Source: Diphasiastrum complanatum
Lineage: Eukaryota > Streptophyta > Lycopodiopsida > Lycopodiales > Lycopodiaceae
Direction of reading: 5' to 3'
Assembly (NCBI GenBank): GCA_029204225.1
Contig: CM055100.1
Location: 16,977,259-17,041,258 of the forward strand
Length of the DNA stretch: 64,000 nucleotides
How positions within the stretch are numbered: the stretch's first letter is position 1; each line of letters starts with the position of its first letter. Below are positions 28,231 to 40,344 of this stretch, piece after piece. The notes beneath the pieces were generated by a model, which saw nothing but the letters and a program-made list of their open reading frames with translations, did no database searches and was not told the DNA's origin. A program made the translations under genes and the position numbers.

Positions 28231-28802
28231 AACATAGGGTGAATAATATGACAAATGAATATTCAATTTCACCTATAAGGTACAGGGGTAGCATTTCTTG
28301 TTTATAATTTCCTATTTTGTTAATCTTGCTAACCTAGCATTTTAGTGGTTTGTTTTTTATAATAATGATTAATATAGAGTGAAGTTTTACACAAGATTAC
28401 AAACTATCCACCACCTTGCATTCTCATGAATTAGAAATGATATGAATATTCTCATTTGATACAAGCTTAAATCATTGCATCCACTCTCATTTGCACTTTG
28501 CACACCTTCGCACAATGGCCTTAATTGCATGACTAGGAAGAAAGAGAGGAGATGAGAGTAGCTAAAATATATATGCTAGAGGAGGTAAGTGTGTGAAATC
28601 ATAAGAATATGCAAATATATGTGTAATAAAAACATAAATACTCAAATAAGAATAAAAATTATCTATTATAACAATCGGCCTATAACATCGAACATCATCA
28701 AGAGCTATCTTGTGAGGTCTTATGATTACTACATGAGAGAAAATGAGTTAAAGTGAAGGCATGAGTTTTTTTTTCTTGAAGATTTATTGTTCTTCGTATT
28801 TT
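28231..28802. other. AT-rich intergenic sequence
   Basis: No gene or recognisable repeat found. Confidence 0.55.
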
Positions 28803-29752
28803 AGTTTCAAAGGGTTTGGTCTTGCTTAAGCAAGAGGAACTATGTTTCGTTAATCTCTCTCTGTGCATCCTTGTGGTGTAAATCCGACTATCCCTTGGTA
28901 GGGATAGGACCAAATCTTTACCTTACGTTGATTCATAGGCTAACAAGGCTTTTTTGTCATGGTTTTAGGCCCCAGGTTGGTTGCATGAAGCTATGGAGAG
29001 CCCCTTTCTCCTCCTAATCTTTTCATTCAGACCTTGGTATGTTAGTTGAAAAATGTTGTGATGTTGCATAGTTTTATTACTGGAACTGATCGTGCTACCT
29101 GTAATGCCGCTGGTTGGCCTGAGGATAAAGTGCTCTGCATGATCGATCTCTTGGATACCTTACATTGGGTTAAAATTTATATGGAATACGGTAAAAGCCG
29201 AATTGACCCCTTGGGAACTGTGGAAAACTTTGCTGCTAATCTAGCTAGTCTTGCTGAAAAATATGAGAATGAGGAGAAATTTCATAATCTACATATCAGA
29301 ACAGCTTTTTCCTGTTTAAAAAAGAAAATGGTCTCTTGCCTGCCGAACCTACTACGTCCATTCCTGATGAACCGTTTTCCCCACACCCTCTTGTCTTTTT
29401 AGATGAGTTGGATGAAGATAGCGCTTCACAACTTAAAATCTTTTCGCAAGACATATGTGATATTGGAGACCAATTTACCTTTGAGTTCTACCGAGCTAAA
29501 ATTTGCCTATAAGCCGCACTATCTAATTCAAGTCTGCCCACATTGCTTACAAACTATGGAGTCTACCTACTGTGAAATTTATCGCCCCTATTTCAATTGA
29601 ACTATGGATCATACTTGCACACTTACTAAAAAAAAAAAGTATAAACTTGCAAACTTGCCGCATTGAATAAAAATCCCACTCTTTGAGACACCCATTGCCT
29701 TAGACATCATTATTTGCACGAACAAGTTAGAACGCTCTCGATGCCCTTCTGA
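28803..29752 (+). mobile_element. Truncated PLE fragment
   Basis: It begins in the last part of the leader (match to about 8875-8960) and runs through the N-terminal coding domain (match to 9064-9800). It stops abruptly at GCCCTTCT, where a GC/TC/CA microsatellite takes over. The 118-codon stretch at 29046-29402 corresponds to the PLE N-terminal domain; TAG at 29401 ends it. Confidence 0.82.
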
Positions 29753-29761
29753 GCGCGCGCG

Positions 29762-29825
<64 letters not shown>
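29753..29825. repeat. (GC)n(TC)n(CA)n compound microsatellite
   Basis: Three dinucleotide tracts in series lie exactly at the broken end of the PLE fragment. Confidence 0.95.
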
Positions 29826-29827
<2 letters not shown>

Positions 29828-31223
29828 GGCAATTAGAAATAGGATCAGCTCTAAATCGATGATAAGTGACGAGCGAGAAACGATTGTGCTTGTGGTTCAG
29901 AGCTCTCAGTTCGTTTGTCCCTATAGTTCAGTAAACAGTGAGTGAGTTTGCTTGTGATTTGATTCTACTTGTGATCTGCCTGTGATTTGTAGCTCAGATC
30001 ATAGATTGGTTGACTGCTACCACACCTAAGATTATCACGACTGCTAGCAGATGATTTGCTTTTCCTATGTGATTTGGATAAGTGGCTTGTATCAATGATT
30101 TGAATATTTCTGACTACATGTGAATAAAATTAATATTTGTTAATAATCCGAAGATAACGATGATGCTTTGAATAGTGAGGCCTATTGTTGCACACAATAG
30201 TTAGAAAAAGAGGTCGTCGAAGAAGCAAGAATAGCTGGTATAGAGCAAACTCTGACCTGCAAAAAAAGCTCGTGGCCAATGGAAGTGAATGCACATCTCA
30301 AATTTTTCTCCATAGTCCAAAACTCCAAACCATTCACCAGTGCACAATGCAAGTAACATCTCAAATAGGCCTGGAAATTAAACAAGCAACAAAGAGCAGA
30401 AAGCCAATGTTGTAATTGAATTGCGAGTGATCGCTTCACAGCAGTTATGTAATTGATCAATTGACAGCACTTATGCGATTGAACAGAATCAATTAGTTTA
30501 CATAAACTGAGAAGACTGTTGCTAATAGCACACCACATCCTGAAATGACATCCATTGTTGCTAGATTCCAATAACTCTTCAGTCATAATATAATTTCGGG
30601 CTCATCTACTTTTGAAGACTGTCTTGCATTCTGTTCTAGTTTGGTTGGTTGAGTCATTCTGTGGGCCAGCTCATTCAAACAATTATGAAACCCATCTCAT
30701 TGGAACTAATTTGCAAGGTCAAATTGGTTAGAATTACATATCTTTAGTAAAGATAATTTGGCTAAAAGTTCACAGCCTAAGAATTTGCGGTCGGCTTGAT
30801 GATTGCAGGGCTCCTTCGTCTTATCAGGTGTTATACTAGACATAACATTGATATTATTTAGTTTAATGTCATTATGTATTTTTTGAGAATCTTTTTTTTG
30901 GCTAGAATCACTTGTAGTTTGAGTTATATATGCTAGCATAAGATGGGAAATTGTGTCCACTTACGAGTGTCTTGGTTGTTGATGCTTTGTCTCACCTTAA
31001 GGTCCAAAGTTTGTTTCCGCTCAGGCATACATGGATATACACGATAAAGAATATGGGAAGTCGTGCTTAATCCATATGGCTTTTCCATTTTAGCTGTACG
31101 TAGTATTTAAACCGTTTTTTGCTCCAAAAAATCTGGCTCAATTGAGATTGAAAGTAACGATTTTTTTGGTTTTTTTATGTCAGAAGTGGTTCGTATAGAC
31201 TAATATATCATATCCACCATATA
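29826..31223. other. Intergenic sequence
   Basis: No gene is supported. Its right end (31209-31223) is the first copy of the target duplication of SINE copy 2. Confidence 0.55.
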
Positions 31224-31311
31224 TATACCCAACGGGGTTGGCTCAACTGGTTAGCTTGGCATCCAAAGTTTCTTTGGTCCCAGGTTCGAACTCCCCTTGG
31301 AAACCAAGAAG
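31224..31311 (+). mobile_element. Short tRNA-like SINE, copy 2
   Basis: An 88-bp body with an A-box-like TGGCTCAACTGG and a B box GGTTCGAACTCC, ending in the small hairpin CTTGGAAACCAAG. It is flanked by perfect 15-base duplications CATATCCACCATATA (31209-31223 and 31312-31326). The duplication shows it was inserted by retroposition. There is no 3' A tail. Confidence 0.88.
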
Positions 31312-31326
31312 CATATCCACCATATA

Positions 31327-31965
31327 AAGTTTTTATAATGCGAAAGTATGAAACTAGTGTTCTGTGGTTGTAGATTTTTTCAAAGCCTGTGTGCAACATT
31401 TTTGTATTCTACAAAATAAAGGCATTTGTTTGCTGGTGACAATGTGTAAGATTCTGCTGCTTAATAATATGGGATTAGCTACACAGAAGCACGTTTGGAG
31501 TCTCTATCATTTTTTAGCAAATTAAAAATATAATTTATTCAAAGATGGAAGCAATTTTGAAAATTCTATCTATGCAGATTTCAAATTCCAGATAGGCAAA
31601 ACGATTGAATACACAAAGGCCTACTTTGCTATTTAAAGTTTACATGAAAGAGGTTTCAATAAGTTGAACTCTATCTCTCATCCATTTAGCTTCATTGTCT
31701 CATTAGCAAATAGTATCAAACAATTTTGAAGCTCATATATTGTGTTTTGTTTTGTTTTTCCTTGAGCTAGACAATTGTAGTTATTTTGCTTTTTGTGACA
31801 GATTTCGCCAATAATGCTTGATCTTTATCAAATTATAATTTTGTGATTGTGTTTTCTTAAGACGTATAGAAAATGTTTTCCATATTGGAAGAAATGGTCA
31901 AATTTTTAGAGATGTGTCTTGAAGACTACTTTATTGATGGTTTGTGATGATTTGAAATTGTGAAT
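31327..31965. other. Intergenic sequence
   Basis: AT-rich, nothing recognised. Confidence 0.5.
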
Positions 31966-31974
31966 ACTCATAAA

Positions 31975-32345
31975 CAAAAATTCTGAGATTTTGATCGTGA
32001 ATGTTGTGAATAGTGATCGTGAGTATTGTGAATATTGATCGTGAACATTGGAAATACTAATCGTGAATACTGATATGAAATTGCGAATACTGAGAAACGA
32101 ATATTATGAGATATTGATCGTGAATATTGAGAAAATTGTGAATAGTGATCGTGAAATATTGTGAATAATGATGTGAATTTGCGAATATTGAGAAACAAAT
32201 ATTATGAGATATTGATCTTGAATATCAAGAATTCTAGTTGTGAATATTGTGAATTTTTAATTTTTTGAATATAGATCGTGAATATTGATCATGAATACTG
32301 ATCTTGAATATTCTTAAATACTAAAATACTTTACAACCTAATCAT
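31975..32345. repeat. Minisatellite of GATCGTGAATATTGTGAA-type units
   Basis: Many imperfect units of about 15-18 bases. A longer period of about 95 bases is also visible: GAGAAAC(G/A)AATATTATGAGATATTGATC occurs at about 32094 and 32191. Confidence 0.85.
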
Positions 32346-32390
32346 GATTATTATGGGCTTTTCTAAATACAAATTATGAATATTAAAAAA

Positions 32391-34800
32391 GATTGTGCTT
32401 GCTAATCTTGATTATTTGTGCTTAAATCGTTTTATAGATTTGAATGAAGACAATGATTTGGCAAGTGATGACAAGAAACTTTTGAATAGCACAAACAATA
32501 AGAACTTAAAAAGGTCTTCTTCCTCGACAAGTTCAGGCCAAAGAATAAGTTTTCCAAAAGGTCTAATGAAGGTAACAAATTCACTTTGGTATAATCTAAA
32601 GCCTCCCACCAAACGATTGATAATAGTCTAGAAATTAGAAAATCAACTAGAGATCAAGCAACTAAAGTATATGACATGCATCCCAACACAAGAGATGTTC
32701 ATTTGTGGGTCAAATTTGGGTGAAGTATGGAAATTGGGGAAGTACAACCACGTACAAAAAATATTTGAAATTTCACTGGACTAACGAAAGCGACGACGAC
32801 ACAATCACACTCTATTTACGAAAATTCTCTTCACAATATACAAACTAGGAAATTTTTTATTGTGTTGCAATTAGAAATTTTGTGGTGGTTGACAAAAATT
32901 CGAAGGGCAAGGGAGGAAGCTCAAATTTCAGTCTCATTTTCAAGCATCTACAACGATTAAAAAACTACCACAATTTAACACTTGTTTGGAATTTTTCCCC
33001 GATATCAGTCTTCTAAAGTTCCATGAAAATTGCGAAATCATATAGCAAAATCTTGGAAGAAACAAGCCCACATTGGTAGCAACAATAGCTGTTACAATGA
33101 TTGAAGTTGGACTTCATTATTCAAATCAGGATGTATTAATCGTTGTAGATGGATTTGACGAGAAAGATAAAATTGGTATAAGCATTTCATAATTTTTACT
33201 AGCATGCTATTTGATATTTTTCACATGTACTTCATAACAAACAACTACGTGTTTTTGTTTTGTTTTTTCAGATACTCTTTTGGTCATCTCGTAGAGCTGA
33301 TTAAAAAAATGTTCTTGATGCATTTCATGAGAAAGGGAAAACAATTTATCGCTTGAGAAATTTGGGCATTTGGAAAAAGCCAAATCCACCACAATTGTGC
33401 ATCTTAGACCAAACAATCATTTGTGACGTTCCAAAAGGACCGATTACTGAAAAATTGGAAAGTCTTAGAAACACATGCTAGGACAAAAGCAATCAGCAAT
33501 GAGGTACTTTTAAGATTTTTCTTTTTCCATAGTTAATATCATTGGCTATGACACAAAGAAGAAACAAATTTACAATCGGATTCTAGATTGAACTTTTAGG
33601 TTGAAGGATTATTGGTGGTGACTAGAATCGATCAAAGTTTATATGAGATCGTCTATTCAATTTCCAAAATTTCAAACTTTGTATACAAAAAAAGCTCGAC
33701 ATTTTGTTGCCTCTGCCAAAAAAAGAAACAACTGCAACAAAAGTTGGCAATTTATGAGCAAAGGTTGTCAAATTGGATGGGTCTTCAAATGAAGTCATTC
33801 TAAAGGATACATGGATTGATTCCATTTTGGAACTAGGAACACCATGTATATGGTACTTAGAAGGAGATAGAAAAGGACTAAGCTCAAAACTTATGCAAGT
33901 GAACGTGAAAGAAAATTTTTGCACGAATGCTAGCGGTATAATTATTGGTTTTGTTAGATTAAAGCTAATAGTGACGTAAAATAGATGATATCAATTAGTC
34001 CTAGTAGAACAAAGCAATTACCAAATTAGACAAGGTTATCATTATAGTCAATTCAATTTTTTAAGTTTTTGTTACTTCTTTTTAGGTTGAGAGGCATAAT
34101 ATTTATCTTTTACAAGCACAATGACCAACAATATTAGCACAAAAGGCTATGGACCAAGAGAACCATGACATTTTTAATTTCTATTAAATCATCACATTAC
34201 ACCGAACAAGCTTCGATCAAATGTCATGCAATGCTTTTGCTAAGTTTAAGGGAAAATGATCGTGATGCTATGATTTAGAAAGAACATTACAAAAATGAAC
34301 CAATTTTTATAAATCCAATACGAGCAAATCATATCATTTGATACATACATAAAACTTCTTACCAACAACGACAATCAGTCACCAATACAATGTGATAGCT
34401 TATGTTTGGTTTTCAAAATGCATGAATTACAAGTTAGTAGTATATCATTGTGACACTAATTCAGCAACAAGAATTTGAGAATTTGTGGCTTGCATCAATC
34501 CAATTGGAACAATGAAAATCATCATTATACAAACGAATATTGTCGACAAAGTTGAAGTATATCCTTGGATAGAGCCAAAAATCACTATAGAACCACATAT
34601 CTCGTCAAATAACAAAAAATGAAAGCGATACATATGGAACAAAATGATGAAACAAAATCTACACTCTCTTTAAATAAGTCAATCTCACTACTTGCCACAA
34701 ATGTTGATTGTTAACAAATTTAAACAACTCCATCAAGACTCACAAATATCAAACAACAACATCATTTATTACTTGAGATTGTACATACAAACAAACAAAT
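32391..34800 (+). other. Degenerate sequence upstream of Helentron remains; unrecognised
   Basis: Short open stretches (32395-32631, 33612-33803, 33773-33979) are interrupted by stops. They may be the front part of the Helitron-like element that follows, but I recognise no domain in them. Confidence 0.35.
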
Positions 34801-34974
34801 ATCATCAAGTATCAAGTGAGAAACACAATAATGCATCCACCAAGCAATTTCAATGAGCAAGAAATATCTCTTGAAGATTTCATTCAAAAATATGGAGGAA
34901 ATTCAAGAAAATTGAAAGAATCAACGACTTTCCTAAAACAAGATGTGTTTGTTGTGATAGACTATTTTTCAATT

Positions 34975-35220
34975 TCCAGGTATATACTCTCACAAAGAGA
35001 GTAGTCATTTACTTAGAAAAACTAAAATCATTTGACGAAAAACAAATAACTGACATTCATGTACATAAAATATGCAAATCTTGCAAAGCTTTTGTATCAA
35101 AAGAAATGTTGTCTGAATATGCATCACCAATGAACTATTCCACCAACAAGCCATTGAGCAAAGTAAATGAACTCTGTGACTTAGAAGAACGCTTGGTATC
35201 GCCATGGATTGCATTCTCAC
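34975..35220 (+). pseudogene. Helentron DUF6570-like domain remnant
   Basis: The frame reads HKICKSCKAF followed by LSKVNELCDLEERLVSPWIAFSQ-type sequence. It matches in style the cysteine pair and the L..LE.RL(V/I)SP.I.F signature of the domain found at the front of Helentron replicase proteins. It ends in an A-run at 35220 where foreign sequence begins. Confidence 0.6.
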
Positions 35221-35626
35221 AAAAAAAAAAAGAGAACTCTAATTTAAAGGGCAATTGCTTATCAAGTGTCAATGGTTTTCTTTCCACGTGGTAGATCAAC
35301 CAACTCCCCCATATCATGCCTATGGATTGATTCCATCTCCTCTTCTGTTGCCCTTGCCACTCTTTGAGATCCTTTGCCTCATCAAAGGTTGATGGCTCTT
35401 GACACTCCAAAATGTCACTCATTAGGGCATAGTTCACTTGATAATGATCAGGATGTTTCATTTCCCGCGTTGATCTTTTCACTTCTTCCTACGAACTAGA
35501 TCCAAGTTGATTCATCTTCGCATCTTTCATTATCTTCTCATACCATTTGAGTATCTTAGATTCTGGTGATTCACCCCCTCTATCTGATCTAAGCACTTTG
35601 ATTTTGTGCATCCAATTGGTTCTCCG

Positions 35627-35869
35627 CTAAAGCCTTGAATTCCTTGAAGTGGCAAAAGCATCGGATTTCTTCTTCAAGAAATATATCCATGTCCTCCTAG
35701 AGTAATCATCTATTAAAGTCATAAAATAATAGGATCCCCCTATCGACATGATCTTCATTGGGCCACACAAATCACTATGAATGAGTTCAAGTGTTTTCTT
35801 GTCTCTTGCAACTCCACCTTTCTTGAATGCCTCCCTGTGATACTTCCTCGATGATTCCCCATAACACAT
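35627..35869 (-). pseudogene. copia-3 integrase core fragment
   Basis: Encodes LELIHSDLCGPM and FMTLIDDYSRRTWIYFLKKKSD, the first part of the copia integrase catalytic core. It continues, in another frame, the zinc-binding piece encoded by 35755-36117. Confidence 0.85.
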
Positions 35870-36117
35870 CCTTCACATATGGAGTAGTGATCATCCCGCA
35901 ATTCTGGTAATCCAATTACCATCTTCAGCTTTGCCATCAATCTTAGACTCCTATAGTTCAAGTGGCCTAGTCTTCTGTGCCACAGTTCCGATTGTGATGT
36001 TGTTGACGTAGCTAGACTATATTCTTCTGGTTTTGCAACATCCAGTTTGTAAAGGTCACAGTTACTATCCCGATACCCTTTTGCCACCACTTTATATTTG
36101 TGAGCCATATCCTTCAA
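35755..36117 (-). pseudogene. copia-3 pre-integrase and zinc-binding fragment
   Basis: Encodes LWHRRLGHLNYRSLRLM and later ICEGCVMG, the H-H-C-C finger of copia integrases. Confidence 0.85.
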
Positions 36118-37060
36118 TAGACATCATCCTTGACAAATTTAACCTTCAAATGTTGATTTGTCATCACACCAATAGAAAGCAAACTCTTTTTGAGTTTTAG
36201 GAACATAAAGCACTTTGAGAATATTCTTGATCTTACCACGGAAAATTGCACAAGTACATTGCCGACGTCCTGAATTTGGCATTCCGCCCCATTGGCTTGT
36301 GTGACCTTGTCCCCATCATGGATGGCAAGAGGTTCTCGAACCAATCACGTTTCTCGGTCGTATGCCTCATGGCGCCTCTTCGATGATATTGCCATGTTGT
36401 TTCACTTTTCCCACCTTTATGTCAGTTTTTTTCTTATAGCATTTGTGTGCCCAATGACCAGGTTTGTGGCAATAGTAACATTTGCCCTTCTTCTCTTTTT
36501 CTACTTTGATGATGACTCTCCCTCGTCCTCATCATCCTTGCCCTTCTTTGGAATTATTAGCTTGTTCTTGGCCAGGAATGCTTGATCCTCCTGTGGAGTT
36601 TGCCTTCACTTCACTACCTCTCGACGTTGCTCACATGATTTCGTGCAAGTCTTCGAAGGTAGACAATTTCTGTCTCGAGGCAATGCCGCTCACAAACACC
36701 TGTAGGTCCTCCGATACATCGCTCATCGTGGTCTGCACCAATTCAATGTCTTTGATTGGTTCTCCAATTGCTACGAGTTGGTCTCTCAATTCTTTTGATC
36801 CTGGTGAAGAAGGATCCCACCATTTCACCTTCTTCTATCCTAATAGTGTTCAATTTTGACTTCAAGAACATGGCTTGAGTTGGATTGCAAGTTTGAAATT
36901 GTGCAAGCTCTCCTGGCTGTCATGGCATCACTAATATGGGTTATTACATGGTCTTTCACTGAGAGATTGATCAATGGCAATGCTCTATGCACCTTCTTGT
37001 CAAAGGCCCTCATATCTCCAGGAGTGGTATTTGGCCTTCATAGATCCAAATTGCGTAAAA

Positions 37061-37699
37061 CTGCACCTGTAGGCTATAAAGAGTATGTCGTGGCCAACTA
37101 TCATGTCAAAGTAAACAATAGTGACCTGAAATTTGCAGTCTTAGCAGGCCACCCGCCGCTTTGCTATCAAATTGGAAGCCAAATTGGTTTCACCTACCAA
37201 AATGCTCCTTACCACGAACTCACAACTTCGCGCTCTATTGAGCGGTGAACTCACATTTGACATGTCCGAACACTTTCTCTGTAAAAATCACTCTATTCTG
37301 ATGTACCATACTTGTAGGTACAGTCAGGGTGCTCTTCGTTTGGTCAAAAACGGGCAAAGGACTTGAAAATAGGGGCTTTTAAGATTTTGAACTACTTCAA
37401 CTTGAAGAAATTTCATTCTTCATGAACTTGAGGACCCAACTTGATTTTCAAATTAATATTTTTTTATTGAAGTTGAAGGCTCAAGTTTACTTCAATCCCT
37501 TGCATTTTAAGTTCAAGATGGACCCAAGACAATCCATTGGTGGATTTCGATCTAATGGCCCATATTCTTTTTTATCTCTACCGTAGATCTTCTATTTCCA
37601 AGATCGAACAGCCTTCAGCGCATTCACGTGATGATTCGAGCTCCTCCGTCTGCTGCTCACATAGAGCACTAAGTTGGATATTTCCTTGGGTGCGCGTGA

Positions 37700-37758
<59 letters not shown>

Positions 37759-37920
37759 AGCTCTCTTTGTTGTTGGCTATGGAGATGGGGTTTTGAACCC
37801 TTTTTGCTGCTCTACCAAATGCAACCCAGCTTGCTCTTGCCCGTGCGACTGCCTATGGCTGCTCAACCTCTCTCAAATCTCCTCTAGGTGCTCTCTCCTA
37901 CAACTTACGTGTTTCAAATC
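37061..37920. other. Unassigned sequence with a TC tract
   Basis: Lies between the copia-3 gag end and the point where Helentron helicase sequence resumes. A TC tract is at 37702-37757. It could include a copia LTR remnant, but I found no partner for it. Confidence 0.45.
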
Positions 37921-38540
37921 TAAACATCAATGATGGATTGGTCAACGGTGCTAAATGATACTTCAAAACGAAAACAACAATAATGACCAGAGACATTATC
38001 TAGATACAATTCTCCGACACAAATATAAGAGCCAAAAAAACAAGATATGAAAACACACATATTTACAACCAACAAATCGATAGAACGTGGACACATATAC
38101 GACGACTTGTCAAAGAAATACAAATTGGAAACACTTATTTAAACATCGTCACTAGAAAACAATTTTTAATCCAACTAGCCACAACACAGACAATACATCA
38201 TGCGCAAGAACTAATAATGGACAAACTCGCACTCAAAATCCAAAAGGTAGTAAAGCACATGGTCTAACTTATATAGCACTTTCAAGAATTAAGGACACTG
38301 ATAATATGTACCTCCTACAACCATTGCAACCAAAAAACTTCATCGTTGACAAAAAAGTGAAACAAGAAATGCAGACTACATGACACAATTGCTTGGAAGC
38401 TCACAATTTTCGACATATGTAAGCACGCACCTCAGAATACACTCTTTGAACACGATATGATTAGAAAAATATCACGATGACCTAAAATCTAGCAACCACT
38501 TAATGAATTCTGATATACTTTGCTTACAAGAAACACATAA
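37921..38540 (+). pseudogene. Helentron helicase C-terminus and endonuclease start
   Basis: Pif1-like helicase signatures are seen: NINDGLVNGAK, then RKQFLIQLATTQTIH, then ALSRIKDTDNMYLLQPL in the next frame, and DKKVKQEM. The stretch after it matches the start of an exonuclease-endonuclease-phosphatase domain (SLNT, then HDDLKSSNHLMNSDILCLQE). Stops and shifts are frequent. Confidence 0.65.
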
Positions 38541-38559
38541 AAAACAAAGAGTCCTTGGC

Positions 38560-38700
38560 ATTTTGCGAGGAAATTTTTTGCGAGTTTCTTTCTTGCCGTC
38601 ATTCAACAAAAAGATAGCACATGGTGTGCCACCTTTTTTATGCTACTACTTCAACGTTTATTATTAAGAATGTGGTTTGGTACATAGTTAAAAATCCTAC
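38560..38700. repeat. Dispersed repeat shared with 60765-60905
   Basis: Both places read AGCACATGGTGTGC...TACTACTT...GTGGTTTGGTACATAGTTAAAAAT with scattered changes. Lying just after the endonuclease piece, it may be the Helentron 3' region. Confidence 0.65.
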
Positions 38701-38735
38701 AAAGTAAAAAAGAATTCAAATTCAATCTGTTTTTT

Positions 38736-38990
38736 TTTGCAGCCTCCAAAGATAGCATGCCGGCGTGCCAAGAGTCTCGTCAAAAAAAAAAAACATTCCG
38801 GCGAGACCCTTGGCACACCGGCATGCTATATTTGGAGGCTGCAAAAACAATTTCTCGATTCATATAGCACGCCGGCGTGCTATCTTTAAAGGACGCTGCA
38901 ATTTTTTTTAGTTGTTTTACTTAGCATGTCGGCTTTTTAAAAAGTAGTTCATAAAAATTTGTAGGCTAGCACGTCGGCATGCTAACTTTT
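38736..38990. repeat. Cluster of nested palindromes (GCATGCCGGCGTGC family)
   Basis: TGCAGCCTCCAAAGATAGCA and its downstream reverse complement (about 38736-38780 and 38803-38848) form a long hairpin. The palindromic core AGCAYGCCGGCRTGCT recurs near 38755, 38812, 38867, 38933 and 38969. Confidence 0.8.
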
Positions 38991-39009
38991 ACAACTTCAA
39001 GAACATTTT

Positions 39010-40137
39010 TTTTAATAAAAGTAAATCTATATTTATAGAGTAACAAAGTATTATGTGATGGACCTATTTAGAATTTGTTGGATAGTCTTAGATTTTTAAG
39101 TATGCATCAAACCACAATTCTTGTTCATAAAAAATCACGTAGTGGCCCAAAAAGAGTAGCACAGCACGGGGTGGAAGAAAATGGCAAAACTCGCAAAAAT
39201 TTTAGTCGTAAAATGTCAAAACCCAAACAAACAACCAGTTACTTTCCACACATATTTCAAAACTACGATAACTTTTCATTTGCTAGAAATGCAATATTTT
39301 ACAGGTCGACACAAATAGTCCGCAAAGCCACAGCATTCAACACCAATGTTATACAACTCCCAACTTGACCACATATGGACAAATTAAAACAACCACGAAT
39401 GCCGACTTATGCATATGGGTTGGTATGGTAGTAGGAGTGCTGCCCATGTTGCAAAAAAAGGTGCACCTATCTATCCATTAGAGGCAGCGTTCCGGCATCT
39501 GACCGTTGGATGAAGATGAGCTCCAATCTTAGCCCTTCATAGGAATAGGCCTTGCTTTACCCGTTCCTGTGGTCCTTGGCTCTGAACTCCAATAAGAATA
39601 TAATACTCTACGTGATCTCGATTCTCCTTTGCTTTTTCGCTGCACTCTAGTCCGTACACATACAGTCCGTACACAAAAGAAATGAGTCATAATAAAATCG
39701 TGTTTCGCGTTCACGATTGTAATTACGTGCAGAAAACATGGGGATCTTAAAACTAAAGCAGAGTGAGAGTCAAAGTCATTAACTCTACTCACCTGGCAGT
39801 CATGGCACCATTTTTCAACGGCGTAGGCGTGAGCTCGCTTTCATCGCTTGCACATTTTCAACGACTTGCCTATCTTTTCAACACAAACAGTAGCACAACA
39901 CGATAACGATTGCTTCAAATTCAAAGGGTCTATGTAGTAGCTACCTGGCAAGCTTCTTTAAATCACTTCTGTTTCATTATATCACTACAAGTATCTAATT
40001 TGAGCTTCCATGGCTTCTTCGATTTCTTCTGCGTATTTGTTGTGATTTGTGAAGCTAATGTCCTAAGTCTTGTAACTGGACGTTCTGGCTCCAATTGCAA
40101 GCTCAAGTTTAGTGAAGGCGTTTGATTTGAGGATAGT
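39010..40137. other. Upstream region of the oxidosqualene cyclase gene
   Basis: No gene found. Presumably it includes the promoter and 5' UTR of the cyclase gene. I see no element I can name. Confidence 0.5.
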
Positions 40138-40344
40138 ATGTGGAAGCTGCATACTGCTGGCAAGGGACAGGACGATGATCCTCGACTTACGACTCTGAAT
40201 GACCATGCGGGACGTCAGGTGTGGTGTTATGATCCGCAAGCTGGGACTCCAGAAGAGCGTGCGGAGGTGGAGGCAGCACGTGCTTGGTTTACGGAGCATC
40301 GCTTCGAGCAGCGCCAGAGTGGAGATGGCTTACTCAGATTACAG
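40138..40344 (+). CDS. OSC: OSC exon 1
   Basis: 69 codons, from [10 protein letters not shown] through [11 protein letters not shown] to LLRLQ. ATG 40138 matches the family start. The donor is CAG|GCATGA, a GC rather than GT site. A TGA four bases further in excludes reading on, and exon 2 continues exactly in frame. Confidence 0.88.

Larger units (their letters stand above)
35245..37060 (-). mobile_element. copia-3 fragment (gag to integrase), minus strand
   Basis: Reading leftward: gag (about 37050-36630), a CCHC knuckle CYYCHKPGHWAHKC (about 36480-36430), the protease region (GAMRHTT near 36370), pre-integrase (LWHRRLGHLNYRSLR near 35990), integrase (ICEGC; DLCGPM, FMTLIDDYSRRTW) and the linker before RT (STFDEAKDLKEW; PRGKKTI). 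Reverse transcriptase, RNase H and both LTRs are absent. Several frames and stops are needed, and the protease aspartate appears lost, so it is dead. Confidence 0.88.
34800..38560 (+). mobile_element. Decayed Helentron-type Helitron with nested copia fragment
   Basis: Three separated pieces in one orientation support it. A DUF6570-like piece (ICKSCKAF, then LEERLVSPWIAFSQ) is at 34975-35220. The helicase C-terminus (NINDGLVNGAK, QLATTQTIHHAQ, then GLTYIALSRIKDTDNMYLL after a frame shift) is at 37921-38380. An endonuclease start (DDLKSSNHLMNSDILCLQET) is at about 38475-38535. DUF6570, Pif1-like helicase and a C-terminal endonuclease in this order are known for Helentron (HLE2) elements. The Rep domain and most of the helicase are lost, and a minus-strand copia piece lies between. 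Confidence 0.68.

Noticed and set aside
31224-31311. Functional tRNA gene
   Set aside because: A- and B-box-like sequences are present but no cloverleaf with anticodon stem and acceptor pairing can be drawn, and target duplications show it is a retroposed SINE.
33612-33979. Possible gene in the 33.6-34.0 kb frames
   Set aside because: Short, broken by stops, and no family recognised; more likely part of the decayed element.
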